The translations under genes were made by a program, and so were the position numbers. From the NCBI GenBank assembly GCA_963971425.1, contig OZ020514.1, forward strand, positions 15,443,218 through 15,507,217: a DNA stretch of 64,000 nt, given 5' to 3'. Source of the stretch: Bryoerythrophyllum caledonicum. Lineage: Eukaryota > Streptophyta > Bryopsida > Pottiales > Pottiaceae. Positions 35,088 through 46,393 of this stretch are shown here, piece by piece (positions within the stretch are counted from its first letter, which is position 1; each line of letters starts with the position of its first letter). Under the pieces are notes generated by a model. That model had not been told where the DNA came from, did not search any database, and saw only the letters and a list, made by a program, of their open reading frames with translations.

Positions 35088-35420
35088 AGGGACGTTAAGG
35101 CTGAGTGCACTATTCTCTACGTGAAGGATGTGTTGCATAGTGGCATCTTGTTTCTGGAAGGCAAGGATGGCATGGAGTGTTGGGAGCACTCTAAGAATTG
35201 TGCTCCCTACCATCTAACCATTGATGGTTCCGTTCATCATGACTTGAGGGTTTTGCCGGACGACCTTCCGTCTTTTGGTTGTGGTGAGAAGAAGGGTGCG
35301 GCTACTATGTTGCTTTGAGACCATTGCCAGCGCGGTTGATATACGGCTTGCTGACGCCTACTCTTTCTACTCTACCGTCCGGAGGTTGAACTTGCCCTCG
35401 TTGTCAGAGGTTTTCAAGCC
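35088..35420 (+). pseudogene. Degenerate pol C-terminus / PHD finger (plus copy)
   Basis: DVKAECTILYVKDVLHSGILF and LTIDGSVHHDLRVLPDD match the minus copy. The PHD finger is broken: the first Cys pair is altered (FGCG), TGA replaces a Cys codon before DHCQRG, and further stops follow. It no longer encodes a functional finger. Confidence 0.8.
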
Positions 35421-35760
35421 ACGTTTCACATGATGGAACGACTTGAATTCCTCGTGGACTTGTCATTGTGTGGTGCATTGCTATCCAATTGGAGTTTTGA
35501 TTTTGAGTTTGGGATAGGCAACATGAAGATTGACCAAGGGATTGGCAACAAAGTTGCCTAAGGCGATTAAAGATGGAGCTTATATTACATCCGGCCTACA
35601 CTCTCTTTGTTACTTCTCCATATACTTCTTGATTTGGCGACGGCCAACATCTTCAACTGGATGCGTATAGTTGTTGCAGCGACATCAGCGTGCGTTTAGT
35701 CTTGTTAGTGTTGTTTGGTCCTAGCTGGATAGGGGGTCTCTTTATCCGCTAGGGGGCACT

Positions 35761-36328
35761 TGAAGGTGTACTACGTATACTTGTTTTAGTATATGTTTTT
35801 CGAATATTTGATGTTGGTTAGGACTCTCGATATATTGTGGTTATCGATCTTTCTTTATACAACAGTTGTCACAGGACATGGCATCGAGGGCCTCTCCGCA
35901 TTGTAGTGTTTTAGCGTAGATTAGTTTGTTACTAATCTATGGGTTTAGGGACATACGGCGGCGCACCGCATTCATTCCTAGATATTTTTCATCCACTTAG
36001 GGTTGTGTGTGTATGCGTATAGTGCGCACACGTCCTTGACTTGACATCTTTGTCAAGTCAAGCTTTGTGAGTGAGTTAGAGAGTGTTTAATGATTACCTT
36101 TGCTTGTAAGTGATTGTTTACTATTAGTAAAGGCTCCGCATACTCTTATACTACTTGCACTTGTTAATTCTCCCTTTGTGGAGTGCAAGACGCTTGACTA
36201 CTTTTGTAATTTACTAGTTATTCCTTGAGGGTGTACTACGTATACTTGTTTTAGTGAATGTTTTTTGTTTATTTGATGTTGGTTAGAACTCTTGATTAGT
36301 TGTGGATATCCATCTTTCTTTATACGAT
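35761..36328 (+). repeat. B1-A2-B2 terminal repeat array
   Basis: Two direct copies of a 100-bp B block (tgaaggtgtactacgtatac..., 35761-35860 and 36226-36325) flank the ~360-bp A block. The two B copies match up to ...tttctttatac and then diverge: the first runs into A, the second into the flank. TG at 35761 and the polypurine tract before it would fit a normal LTR start. Confidence 0.85.
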
Positions 36329-36775
36329 ATAATGTCACTCAAAATCTTAGGGTCTTATGTTGGTAAGTAAGATCATATACACATGGTGGCATGGCTTTGG
36401 GAAGGTGTGAAAGAACCACCAGGCAACTTTTTAGGAAGTTGGGATACTATGGGGAGCTTTAGCTTTCATGAGGTAGGGCCCAAGAGCATTGATTGTCATA
36501 CATCTCATTGGTGCAAAAAAAGAGAAGAAATTGTGTGTCATACAACTCCCAATTTGGAAATTGAAGCCAAAAACGGATATTTAACTTAATATGGTCAAAA
36601 CAAAGTCCAGAAATGAAAACACGTCAAAAACAAGTCACTAAGAAAAAAATTTAGTTGGCGGGGAGCAGAGGCCAAAGTAATAAAGCAAGAAAAACTCGAT
36701 GGACAAATTTGATGTTCCAAAAAAAGATATACTAGTTGCAAAAAAAGACGTTTCTTGATCAAAACAAATTACAGT
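36329..36775. other. Unassigned spacer; no gene seen
   Basis: AT-rich DNA between the retroelement end and the palindrome-rich locus. A 68-aa ORF (36383-36589) has no recognisable features. The left edge of the palindrome-rich locus must lie here or to the right, but no terminal repeat was found. Confidence 0.4.
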
Positions 36776-36989
36776 GTCGGTTGGCAGCCAACCAAAAAGT
36801 TAAGATCTTAAGAACTAATAAATACAACTGCCTAGAAGAAAACCATCCTAGAATAAAGTTGATCGGAAACTAATGACACGGTCATGAACACTCTAAATCA
36901 AATTATACAACACAAATGTTCACTTTCATGAACTTTACAAAATGCATCTTTCAACTCACGGACAAAAACAAATTTGAAGACCATCGGCT

Positions 36990-37500
36990 GGCAGTCAAAG
37001 AAGAAGACCTAATACCATTCGATTTCGTCCCATCGGACAACTGTGCGCCCATACTCACGCGCCTTTGAAACCGCCCAATGAGACTGACCAAGTCAATGTG
37101 CTTGCTTCAAATATTCAGGGACGCTTGAAAATTTGTGGAGCGGATGGATGAAGGGAAGGATGTCGGTCGCCACGTTAGGAATAACATGGTCATCGTCTCG
37201 AAGGCTCAAATGACCCTTAAACGGCCAGGGAATATAACAAATGTTGTGGGGGTTTTTTCAGAGAGACCTAGGGTTCACATCCACGAACAGAACTTGATGA
37301 GGCAGGCAGACAGAACGCGTATGATTCTTCTTAGAAAGAATAGACATCGTTTTGTAACTCCAAGGGAAATTTATGCTCTGCGCTAAGTCACATCTGCTAT
37401 AGACAAATGACAGCCTATCCATAACACCAACCGGAAGAATATGCCGCAAGACAAGTTGTAACTCCTCCATCGGCAACGTTGATCAAAGCGCGACGTTAAA
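36990..37500 (-). pseudogene. FCP1-like (NIF) domain fragment 1
   Basis: Minus strand: LQLVLRHILPVGVMDR, YSRCDLAQ, then VLFVDVNPRSL, TGA, KNPHNICYIPWPFKG, ILPFIHPLHKFSSVPEYLKQAH, TGA, and LGQSHWAVSKAREYGRTV. It aligns with the second half of the FCP1-like genes at 43-46 kb (LLIDVHPYSNVKNSPYNAIHP). The first half with the active-site motif is not visible. Two nonsense codons mark it as decayed. Palindrome copies lie at 36983 and 37755. Confidence 0.65.
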
Positions 37501-39159
37501 GCAAAGGAGCAACATATCAAAAAGTTTCTTCAGGCCCGGCCAGCAAACTATATTCTCACAAATGCAAGAACCCAGAAGTTGGCACACGTGGTTTTACAAA
37601 GCAAAGGAGCCCATTGACACACAGGACAACACACTTTCGATACGGTGAAGGGGTTCCATATAAGCATTTGAAATAAAAAGATGACCCCAGGAAAATTAAA
37701 AAAAAGACAATCGTCATGATGCCGAATATTGAGGACAGATAAAAACACTATACCGTCGGCTGCCAGCCAACGGTGCATAACAACACACAGGACCATTATA
37801 AGAGATGAAGCATAGATATGTGATAAAGGCAATACATAAACACAAGAAAATTGGAATTAGAAAATATATCATAAGATCGCAAAAATAAAAAAATTGCAAG
37901 GTAATAAAGGATCAGTTTCTGATTGTCAACAGCAGTAAAGAGGAAAGAAACTCGGTGTGAGCCCAAAAAAACGGCTCACGATGTCATTTGGGCATTAAAA
38001 TTAACTAGTTAGCATTAGGAAGTGGTAGTTAGGGTGAGATGGTTAGACTAAACCACCCGTTGTGGTTAAAAGGCTCGAAAAGGCCTTTTACTTGCCATTT
38101 CCTAATTTAGAAGGAGGTCATCATCCCCAATTGGGAATTTAATTTTTTTAAAAATAAATAAATAAATAAAAATATTAAAAAGAACTAAAAATTAAAAAAC
38201 TTAGAAGACGAAAGGAATTCTTGCAAAAAATGGAGACACCTCAAACCACATGTGTTTTTAACACAATGGGAGGAAGCCTTGGGAAAAACAAACTAAAAAC
38301 CAAAGAGGTAGGTAAAAAAATAAGTAATTAAATAAACAAAAACAAAAGTAAACAAAACTCGGAGTGCAACCATGATGTGGCCACTCTTGTAGTTAATCTT
38401 TTAAAAACCATGCACGAAGTAGTGGCACATGGCCTTGGAAGAAATTAGAAAAGTTAGATGGTGACGAGGGGAGAAATTAGCACCAATTATTGGCGATCAT
38501 GGGCTGCCCTTAGTGGCATGCCGAAGTTACCTTTAAAAACCTTTTTTTATTTTTGTTTTCTTCCTTCCCCCGAGCTAGCAAGGGGAAATTTTGGGTTTTC
38601 CCAGGGAATATTCCATGGAATCTGCTGAAGAAACGCTGGACTTCCAGCGTGAGTTGCGTGCGCGGCTGCCGTTGGAGCTGGAGGGCGCTGGGTTGACTGG
38701 GGGCAGGGAGTTTTTTTTTTCTCTCTCGTTTTTTGTGGGTGGAGTTTTTTTAGGGTTGTGGGGATCTTGCGTCTTGAGAGGGGAATGGCGGAAGAGCCGC
38801 AACTTAGATTCGACGAAGAACAGCGAAGGGGAAGAACCCCACGAATCGTAGGAGGTGCTACTGGAGTTGTGATCCGGTGATCGGGAAGGCCGTCACCTTG
38901 TTGGTCGTGGATTCCGGTGGGAAGGCGCTGTTGAAGATCCCGGTGGCCTTTTTGTTGCTGTTACAGTCTCGGTGGAGGTGGTACCAAAGGTCGTCGTCTT
39001 GTGGTGTTCGTCGGAGGCCGTGTTGGAGGTCATTATTACGTAGAGCCTCGGTGTGGAGGCTCTGTGAGGATTCGTGTGGGTTGTGTGGTGATCACCATGC
39101 CGAAGGCTGTCGGTGTGGAACGCTGAGGGTCGGCATCCTAGAAAGTCTCAGTGTGCGAG

Positions 39160-41580
39160 TGTAAGGCCAAAAATAGACCCCCTAAGAGAATCAATTTTTA
39201 AACCTACAAGGTCCTAATGTTACACCACTTAACATTCCTGATGCTTATCTGTATATTCTAATTTACTGGGGCTGGATCCTTGGTTATGTCTATTTATATA
39301 TTTAGAGTTTAATAATACTATTATTTTAACCCAGTCATGTGGACTCGATTGACCCTTCCTTGGAACTTAAACACTTAACTCCGGATAAATTAATTAGGTA
39401 TAGGTAATTATTTACTTATTTGTTATCTAATCGTTACGGTTATTGATTATCATGATTATTACTATTATTTTTATTTATATATATATATATTTATTTTATT
39501 TTTTATTTATTTTATTTTATTTTATTTTTTGGTTAATTTTTCGAGTTTAGGTCGGCTGATCAGGCCTGATCCAGATCCCGTTTTGTGGCAGCAACTTCAA
39601 CAGCACTTATCTCTTGACTCGAGACTCCGAATCCAAAAAAAATTCCTCTCACAGTGATCAGCAACTCATTTCCAACTTGAATGAACCATTTAAAACCGAA
39701 TTCAGCAGGCCGAGGACATAGAAACCACCATCACAAGCAATTTCCATGCACCAACGATCTCAACACATCATTATGAACCAAGACGAACTTATGCATACAG
39801 GACGGAGTCAATGGGCTGCGAACTGGTTCAGTTCTGAAGGAACTTGTGGCCAAATACCTAATTCTGGCAAAAATTTGCCAGCGCTTCCGCATGAGATTCG
39901 GCCACCGGAATTTTAACACCTATTCCTCGCAGCTCTCCAGCACCTTCTCTCCAGCTAGCACCGCGCGCGCCGGCTCTTGATCTCTCGCACAACAGCTCCA
40001 GCTCCCCAGACCTCGCGTGCAGCTCCACGACAACCGAGTGACGACCTCCAGCAATTCGCACCAGACTCACATTCACACGCCACCTCCTACTTCGCGCACG
40101 CAGGTGCGTACCCTCCGCGGCACTCCATCACCGAATTTCAGTTCACCAGCTCACCCTTCACAGATCGCGCGCACAGATGCGCACCACCAAAACAGAGTCT
40201 TCCAAGAGAAAACAGCTCCCCGCTCGCAGGAGCTTCTCGCTCACGCACGCCGATCCACCTCCTCGCGCAGGTACACCCTCCAGCTCGCGCAGGAGCCTCT
40301 CACACCGGAGCGCTTCAGCTTCCAGAAAAAAACGAAGAGCGAGACCTCGCGCGCACACACGCCCTCCGGCTCCAGGAGCGCTCGCACCCACCAACACGGA
40401 GACACCTCCTCGCGCGCAGCTGGTGCGCTCACCACCAAAACCGGAAGAGCCTCTCCTCCAGCTCGCAGGAGCTTCCTCCAGCTCGCGTAGGAGCCTCTTC
40501 TCCAAAAAAAAAAAAAACGCAGAGAGGCCAGCTCTCCCTCGCGCCCAGGGCGCACACCCACCAACCACAAAAAAAAACAAACCCAACCCAAAAAAACGAG
40601 AGCTCCAGCCCTCCCTCTTGCTCGCAGGAACTCCTCCTCGCTCCTCAAAAAAACGGCCCCCGGAAATCCAGAGAACTCCAGCTCTCTCGCCAGCGACTCA
40701 GCCTGGCTGGTTCTCCTTTCTCCCTTTTTTTTTCTTTTTCTTTTGGTCTTTCTCGTTTTTCTTCCCCGACAAGACTGGCTTAGTTTAAATGAGGCAGCCC
40801 ATGACCTCTCACAGAAGTGCAGGATTGGCTACTTACAGCCGTTTTTGCATGTTTTTAGTTTATTACTAGCATTAACTCGCCGCTTTGCTCCTGACAAGCC
40901 TCCCTAAAATTAATTCCATGGTGGCAAGAATTGTCATGTGGCATGTGCATGGGGAAGCACGCCCAACCACCTTCTTTTCTTTTCTTCCTCTTTTTTTTTT
41001 TCTTTTCCTTTTGATCTTTTAAAGACTATTACCCTAGATCTACTACTATCTACTGATGATTTGCAATTTACTTATAACTTAAAAAACTAACCACACAGCT
41101 GGACTCCCAGCACCCTAATTAGTCTACCTAAATTTCCCTAGCATTTTTGGAGTTCAATAAGTATTTTTCCCGAACGGTCAACCGCCGATCCACTAGTCAA
41201 AACCCTAGAAATAAATAGCAATTCAACTCGGAAAATTCTAGAAATTTTACCACTACTTCTACCTGCTAGGAGATACTCTCTCAATTTTTTCCATAATTTT
41301 TGTCCCATTTCTCAATTTTTAGTCATTTTCCAAGGACCTTTCTTTCCCTTTTTATCTTTCTCTTCATTCCCACTCCACTTCCACTACACTTTCAAGCATA
41401 TTAGTAGGGAGGAGGAAAAAATAGGGAACTTAGTGTCCCATCATGGCACTAGGCCTATTAATCTAGGACTTTGACTCTAATAGGTGGATTGACTACTACT
41501 TTAACTAAAATTGGGTCAATACTATCAAAAACTCGAAAAAACAAGGAAAAAAGAGTGAGGGCCCACTTTGGCCACTCACA
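39160..41580 (-). mobile_element. Solo LTR E, opposite orientation, nested in LTR D
   Basis: On the plus strand it runs from TGTAAGGC (39160) to GCCACTCACA (41580), with GCGAG duplicated at 39155-39159 and 41581-41585. Read on the minus strand it starts TGTGAGTGGCC and ends GCCTTACA. It carries the conserved 14-bp block in reverse (39877-39890) and a GC-rich repeat (ctcgcgcaggagcctc type) at about 40200-40650. The 268-aa Arg/Pro/Ser-rich ORF at 39977-40783 reads this repeat and is not considered a gene. Confidence 0.92.
39470..39535. repeat. AT / TTTTA microsatellite
   Basis: A tatatata run followed by repeated tttta units inside LTR E. Confidence 0.85.
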
Positions 41581-42682
41581 GCGAGCTAGAGAGCAGGTGT
41601 GGATGGTGCTTTTGAGCACCGAAGAAGTAAGCAGTACGAAGGCGGTTGGCGCGTGTAGTGGCGGCCTCGGCGAAGGGCGTGGACGAGGATTCGTCACCAG
41701 GTTGCTTACCGAGACGTCGAGCCAGGTTGCGTCGAAGAGTTGGTCGGGGATCAACTATACACGGAGGGAGCTCGGGCAGTCTGTGCAAGAGACGAGCAGC
41801 ACGCGGAGGTAGCAGAAGGCACTGGAAGCTGCAGCTGACAAGCGGAAGTGGCTGCTGGTGCGTAATTGAAGTCCAGCGAGCTGCAAGCGGAAGGCGGCAG
41901 TGGAGTGCGAGACAGAGTGCAGCCTCAGCTAGCCGGTAGCGAGGCGCCGGCCAACGATCAGGAAGAGTTATCTTTTTTATTTTTAATTTTTATTTGTTCT
42001 CTGGTTGTAGAGGGTTACAGTGCGGTCAACTTGGACGCGAAAGAAGGGCAGGCCGACTGCCAGCGGCGCAAGGGAAGTGGAGGTCGGTAGTGGGGCTCCG
42101 GGCGAGAGCAGGAAGGAGCTACAGATCGACCGAGGAGCTTCTCAACCATCGGACAGGGAGTTCGATTCTTTCACCTTGTGTTGATTTTATGTAGATTGAA
42201 CCTGTGTGTAGATCCTTGCTACATTTGTTGTTAGGATTTCTAGTGTTGGAACTCCATGCGGAAGCGCTGCCAAATTTGTGGAAAATTTAGGTTGTGTGAC
42301 TCAAGCATGAACTTGCCAATCACGTGATACTTGATTACATTAGCCCTGGTTCTTAGATGATTGAATGAATTGTATGTGAATGTGCATGGGGAATTTGTGA
42401 TTGAGTGTTTTGAGGGGTGAATCACTGCTGGTCGTCTTGTTGGGTGTTAATACAACAGCCTAATTAGAATTCTCAATTGCTCATCAAGTTGGTTATGTGA
42501 AACTAGTAATGGTAGGCTGAAAAAAATCGAAATTTGGATAAAACCACTAAGAGTTATTGAGTTTTGAAGTTAGACAAGTTGTGCGCAAAGATTCGGTAAT
42601 GTGAATTGAATTTATTGACTAAGGTTAGTGGTTGGGGTTAATTGAATGGAGTGAGCTCAACCAAGGGAAAAAGTAAAAGAAA

Positions 42683-42765
42683 AGTATAAAATAAAATAAA
42701 ATAAAATAAAAAATAAAAATAAAAATAAAAATAAAAAAATAAAAAAATAAAAGTAAAATAAAGTA
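42683..42765. repeat. AAAAT microsatellite
   Basis: Repeated aaaat/aaaaat units in the 3' part of LTR D. The ORFs on the opposite strand here are repeat artefacts. Confidence 0.85.
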
Positions 42766-43079
42766 AAAGAAAAGTGACAGAAGAGAAAAGAAGCAAAGAG
42801 AGTGAAAGCAAAGTAAAAGAATGTAAAGGAAGGATAAAGGCCACGAAGGTAATTAAGGTGCACTAAGCAAACTAATTGTCTAACCTAGTTGGGGCAAGTC
42901 AGACTAATTCACATGATAGTAAACGCTTACAAAACTATTGTCACGTTGTGTATGTGTGTGCATGAGCCCTCTTGCAATGCTAAGCTTATAAAGTAGGACC
43001 TTGTGCTCACAATAAATTCTTCCACTAGGGGGGTTTTAATTTGGTTCACACTCGGTAAAGCCCATTGGAGAAAAAATGG

Positions 43080-44013
43080 ATACTCAATTCGAGTAGGCAA
43101 TTAACAGCTTGGATACCACTTCATCGGGACAGTATGGCGCGTCGAAACCCAAGGCGTGGAAATAGATGACCTTCCTGTACTTTTGATGTTGAAACGACCC
43201 AGGGTACAGTCGAGAAGTTCCGAATTCCCAATTTGCAGAGCACTACTCCTGAACATTGACTCCAGACTTCAAAAGTCCCGAGAGAAAGGGAATTAACGCA
43301 CTCAATAGATACGGCTGCATCCCGGGAACTGAGATCTCAGGAATATTATACATAAATAGAGAAGGATGAACAACATTATATGGGCTATTGAGGATATTCT
43401 ACAGAGGAAATGGATCAACGAAAAGTGTATTCCGCTCATTTGCATCAGGCACGATTAAATAGCGTCTATCGAAAAACAAACCGGCCAACCTCTTCAACAA
43501 CGACGCAACTAAAGTTGTGGGATTCTTGGCCGCGGAGGAATCACAGTAGGTAGTGCCCAACACTTTTGTATCCTTTTGCAAGTCGGGGAAAACATCGAAC
43601 AAGTGATCCACGAGTCGATGGATCTCTGTAAACTTATTGGTTGACCAAAAGGCCAACGGAATGGACGGCTGGCCAAAAGCAAGGAACTATCGAAGCCCAC
43701 GCCTAGATTTCTGATGAAAGCTCTTCCTCTTAGCATTGCCACGACAAACAAAACTTTCGGCAAAGAAAAGCCCTCTTAGTTCAAGGACGAGGTAGTAGCT
43801 TGAAGGACCTACCTGAATGTTCCTGAGAACCACATTGGAGCTGAGGTCGGCAGCGGGAACTGAAGCAGACGAAGGTGTCGGCTGGGAACTGACGACATTG
43901 ACACAGATAGGACAAGCACCATCCGAAACTAAATTGTCGATGTCTACCTCCTCGATGTGACAGCGGGTGGAGCCGGAAACGCTAGGGACATTCCCAGGAC
44001 ACATCGATGACAC
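43080..44013 (-). pseudogene. FCP1-like (NIF) domain gene 2, decayed
   Basis: The minus-strand frame starts near 44013 with a Ser/Cys-rich leader. It then has SYYLVLELRGLFF (the position of the DxDx(T/V) or DLNG motif, here ELRG), FLAFGQPSIPLAFWSTNKF, RLVDHLFDVFPDLQ, then NTLFVDPFPL and NILNSPYNVVHPS. Three in-frame TAG codons (43687, 43399 and 43243) interrupt it. FCP1/NIF proteins are HAD-family phosphatases of RNA polymerase II and other targets; the nucleophile Asp is missing here. The C-terminal end meets LTR D. Confidence 0.7.
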
Positions 44014-44456
44014 GATCTCAACTATAACAACAAGTTTGAATACAACTGCAGGCTCCCCGCCACGCTGAAGTGAGCATTGGCCAGGATCGACATCAAATCC
44101 ACGGCCCCAAGAGGCACCAGGGACTTCTTGATCTAGTCTCCAGTCTCTCGTAATCTCCCAATAGTGACTGGAAGCTGCCGAAGCGTGGGGAGGTATCCGT
44201 CAGGTCAATGTCTCCTGGATCAGTCGCGACAGCAAGTTGGTGCGAAATATACCTAGGAACTCTGACTTCAAGGAATGAATTTTGCATCTGAAGTCAATAA
44301 AGTAGACATGTATGGATTCAGTGAGGCACCAATCACAAATGATTGTTCAAAAAACGAAAGAGCTTTATTACCAAAAAAATTGTATTTAAAGCAAGTCAAA
44401 AAAGGTCTGACAAAATGAACAATTGAGAGCGTCGGCTGCCAGCCGACGCTACTATC

Positions 44457-45131
44457 CTAAGAGGAAGAAATACTGAGACGCATCGAGCTCGGGTAAACTT
44501 CGACGTATTCTGCCCACTTTGGGTCATCGGGCCAAAGACGAGGATATCCGATCAAATCAATGTTCTCACAAACAGACTCAAGAACAGGCAATCCCGATGA
44601 AAGCAAATCGGAAAAGAACTGAACGACACTACGACGAACGGCATTCCTCACGGTCTCCTTCGAAGTCAGGTCGAATGTCAGTGGATGCATGACATTGGGG
44701 GGACTGTTCCGGACATTAGCAAAATGACAGGAGTCGAGAAGAAGAGTGTTTAGGCTATTTTCTCCAGTGCCTAACAGGCCGGACGGATGCAAAAACATGG
44801 TAGAAAGCTTGCGGATATAAAGAGTCCGACCATTGAACGATGTTGTCGCTGTGTCGCAGAAACTGTTGTGGAAACGATGTCTAATTTCTCTAACGATGCC
44901 ACACTGTCCCTCAAGAACTATCATTTGTAATTTCAGAAAAGAACTGGATTGGTCACTCCAAACTGCCACAGTGAAGTTGGAAACACAAAACTCGAGAAAC
45001 TCTTTCAGCATCGGCCGGAAGATGGTATGCCATTTCCTGTCGGCTCCAACACCTTGTGCCATCAAGAGACCGTTCAAAGATAGGACAAGGAAGTACTTAT
45101 TGACCTTCTCAGATGGTTCGGAGCGGAGCAA
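44457..45131 (-). CDS. FCP1-like (NIF) domain protein 3, catalytic Asp lost
   Basis: A 224-aa frame without internal stop. It begins mid-gene: the first codon is TTG and the sense frame extends a few codons upstream (EWSLLLRSEP), so a 5' exon probably exists. Motifs are YFLVLSLNGLLM (Ser where the nucleophile Asp belongs), FTVAVWSDQSS, IRKLSTMFL, and NTLLLDSCHFANVRNSPPN, corresponding to the NTLLIDxxPY block of plant FCP1-like proteins. TAG at 44457 is 10 bp before a perfect palindrome (44431-44447). It is likely a phosphatase-fold protein without activity. Confidence 0.68.
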   Translation of the reverse strand: MLRSEPSEKVNKYFLVLSLNGLLMAQGVGADRKWHTIFRPMLKEFLEFCVSNFTVAVWSDQSSSFLKLQMIVLEGQCGIVREIRHRFHNSFCDTATTSFNGRTLYIRKLSTMFLHPSGLLGTGENSLNTLLLDSCHFANVRNSPPNVMHPLTFDLTSKETVRNAVRRSVVQFFSDLLSSGLPVLESVCENIDLIGYPRLWPDDPKWAEYVEVYPSSMRLSISSS

Positions 45132-45382
45132 TAAAGACCACTCACTTGCGTCGCCAACTCTAGAGTTAATTTGGGGAAATGAATGGATGACGATGCATGA
45201 ATTCAGAACCCATCAAGTGCATAGGAAGTTGAGATAATTACAATCAATGTTTATTATGGGTAAACATTCACACAAAGATAATATCACTGTGCAAACTCAA
45301 AAATAAAATTCCATAGTCATGACAAAAGTCACGAAAAGAAATGGAATGAATTTCAGCGTCGGATGGCAGCCGACAGATTGAC

Positions 45383-46393
45383 CTAACGTCTACTTGGAAG
45401 TGACCTTGGACGCTTCTCGCTTGGAAAGGACCAAACAAAGTGCTCCCACTGCGGTTGTCCTCGAAGCAATCGAGGGTTCCGGGGGACGGCTACCAGCAAA
45501 GTCTTACAAGGGTCGACAGACTTGGGTTCAAGGAAGGTCACCTTGCGGCCAAGAGGCACAGCAGCAACGACGGCAGCATCAGGCACGACCATATCGACAC
45601 TGACTGAGAGCTCATCATTCAATGGTGGATTTGCAAATTGAGGACGAGGACGACGAGGCTTGTTACTCTGAAAGGGCAAGGCAAACTTCTTCACCAAGAT
45701 AAGGTGGTCCACAGTTGAGGTGTACTCGGGAATAGTCCAACCCAATTCCTTCATCGCACTCAGAAAGGAAGTTATCACCGAGAAAGCTTCCGAACTCTCG
45801 GCGGCAGTCTCAATTGAAGTGAGAGTGTAGGGCATCGGATGAATGGCGTTATATGGAGAATTCTTGACGTTCGAGTACGGATGAACGTCAATCAAGAGGG
45901 TGTTGGCGCTATTGGCTCCTTTCCCTATCAAATTCCCATAACTAAGAAATATTGTTGATAGCTTCTTGAGGTAGAATTTCTTGCCATCGACAGTATACCG
46001 AGCTACATCGCAAAGGATATTATCGAAGACATGTTTGATTTTGTGAAGAATGTGTTCGAACTGATCTTGCAGGTCGTTAAGAAGAGTCCTCACTCTAGCC
46101 GGACTTTCAGAACTCCAAATCACAACAATAAAATTATCAATACAGTACTTGAGAAATTCTTGGGTGTGAGGCTGGAACTTTGTAACACGGTCAACGCCAT
46201 GCGTGAGAACCAAACCATTCAATTCAAGTACAAGGAAGTAATCTTTGAGGGGTGTCAAACCCACCTGAATCATGTGCTTAAACGCTTCGGATTCTCGATC
46301 AGCAGCAACCTGCTCCACTGCACCAAAAGCAACAAATACAGGAGTACTAGTACCCTGATCAGCTGATTTAAAGAAAGACCATTTACAGGACAT
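45383..46393 (-). CDS. FCP1-like (NIF) domain protein 4, catalytic Asp lost
   Basis: The longest intact member, 336 aa. ATG 46393 may lie in an intron, because a plausible AG acceptor is near 46355 before GTSTPVFVAFG. The order is DYFLVLELNGLVL (Glu in place of nucleophile Asp), IVVIWSSESPARV, FYLKKLSTIFL, NTLLIDVHPYSNVKNSPYN (second Asp pair reduced to Asp-Val), then a C-terminal tail rich in Pro/Arg and acidic patches. TAG at 45383 is followed 8 bp later by a palindrome copy (45358-45374); another lies 11 bp upstream of the ATG (46404). The tandem array with genes 2 and 3 suggests local duplication. Confidence 0.7.
   Translation of the reverse strand: MSCKWSFFKSADQGTSTPVFVAFGAVEQVAADRESEAFKHMIQVGLTPLKDYFLVLELNGLVLTHGVDRVTKFQPHTQEFLKYCIDNFIVVIWSSESPARVRTLLNDLQDQFEHILHKIKHVFDNILCDVARYTVDGKKFYLKKLSTIFLSYGNLIGKGANSANTLLIDVHPYSNVKNSPYNAIHPMPYTLTSIETAAESSEAFSVITSFLSAMKELGWTIPEYTSTVDHLILVKKFALPFQSNKPRRPRPQFANPPLNDELSVSVDMVVPDAAVVAAVPLGRKVTFLEPKSVDPCKTLLVAVPRNPRLLRGQPQWEHFVWSFPSEKRPRSLPSRR

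Larger units (their letters stand above)
35083..36328 (+). mobile_element. 3' end of a plus-strand copy of the same Ty3 family
   Basis: Continuation of the 19096-19325 fragment beyond the nested insertion. It contains a degenerate C-terminal pol with PHD remnant (35088-35420), about 330 bp of untranslated sequence, a polypurine-like tract (35749-35760), then B1 (35761-35860), A2 (35866-36225) and B2 (36226-36328). The element ends at TTTATACGA 36328, the same terminal sequence as the minus copy. Confidence 0.82.
37956..43050 (+). mobile_element. Solo LTR D (interrupted by LTR E)
   Basis: TGTGAGCC (37956) to GGTTCACA (43050) is flanked by the 5-bp duplication CTCGG (37951-37955 and 43051-43055). 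Subtracting the nested LTR E and one duplication leaves 2669 bp, similar to LTRs A-C. It has the start hairpin (GTGAGCC / GGCTCAC), the 14-bp block at 42258-42271, and an end like the other LTRs (actaggggggttttaatttgg). It is inserted between FCP1-like fragments 1 and 2. ORFs inside it (for example 38591-38851) are not genes. Confidence 0.92.

Noticed and set aside
39977-40783. 268-aa plus-strand ORF rich in Arg, Pro and Ser
   Set aside because: It lies wholly inside solo LTR E, on its antisense strand, and reads a GC-rich tandem repeat. Other frames in the same place are equally open.
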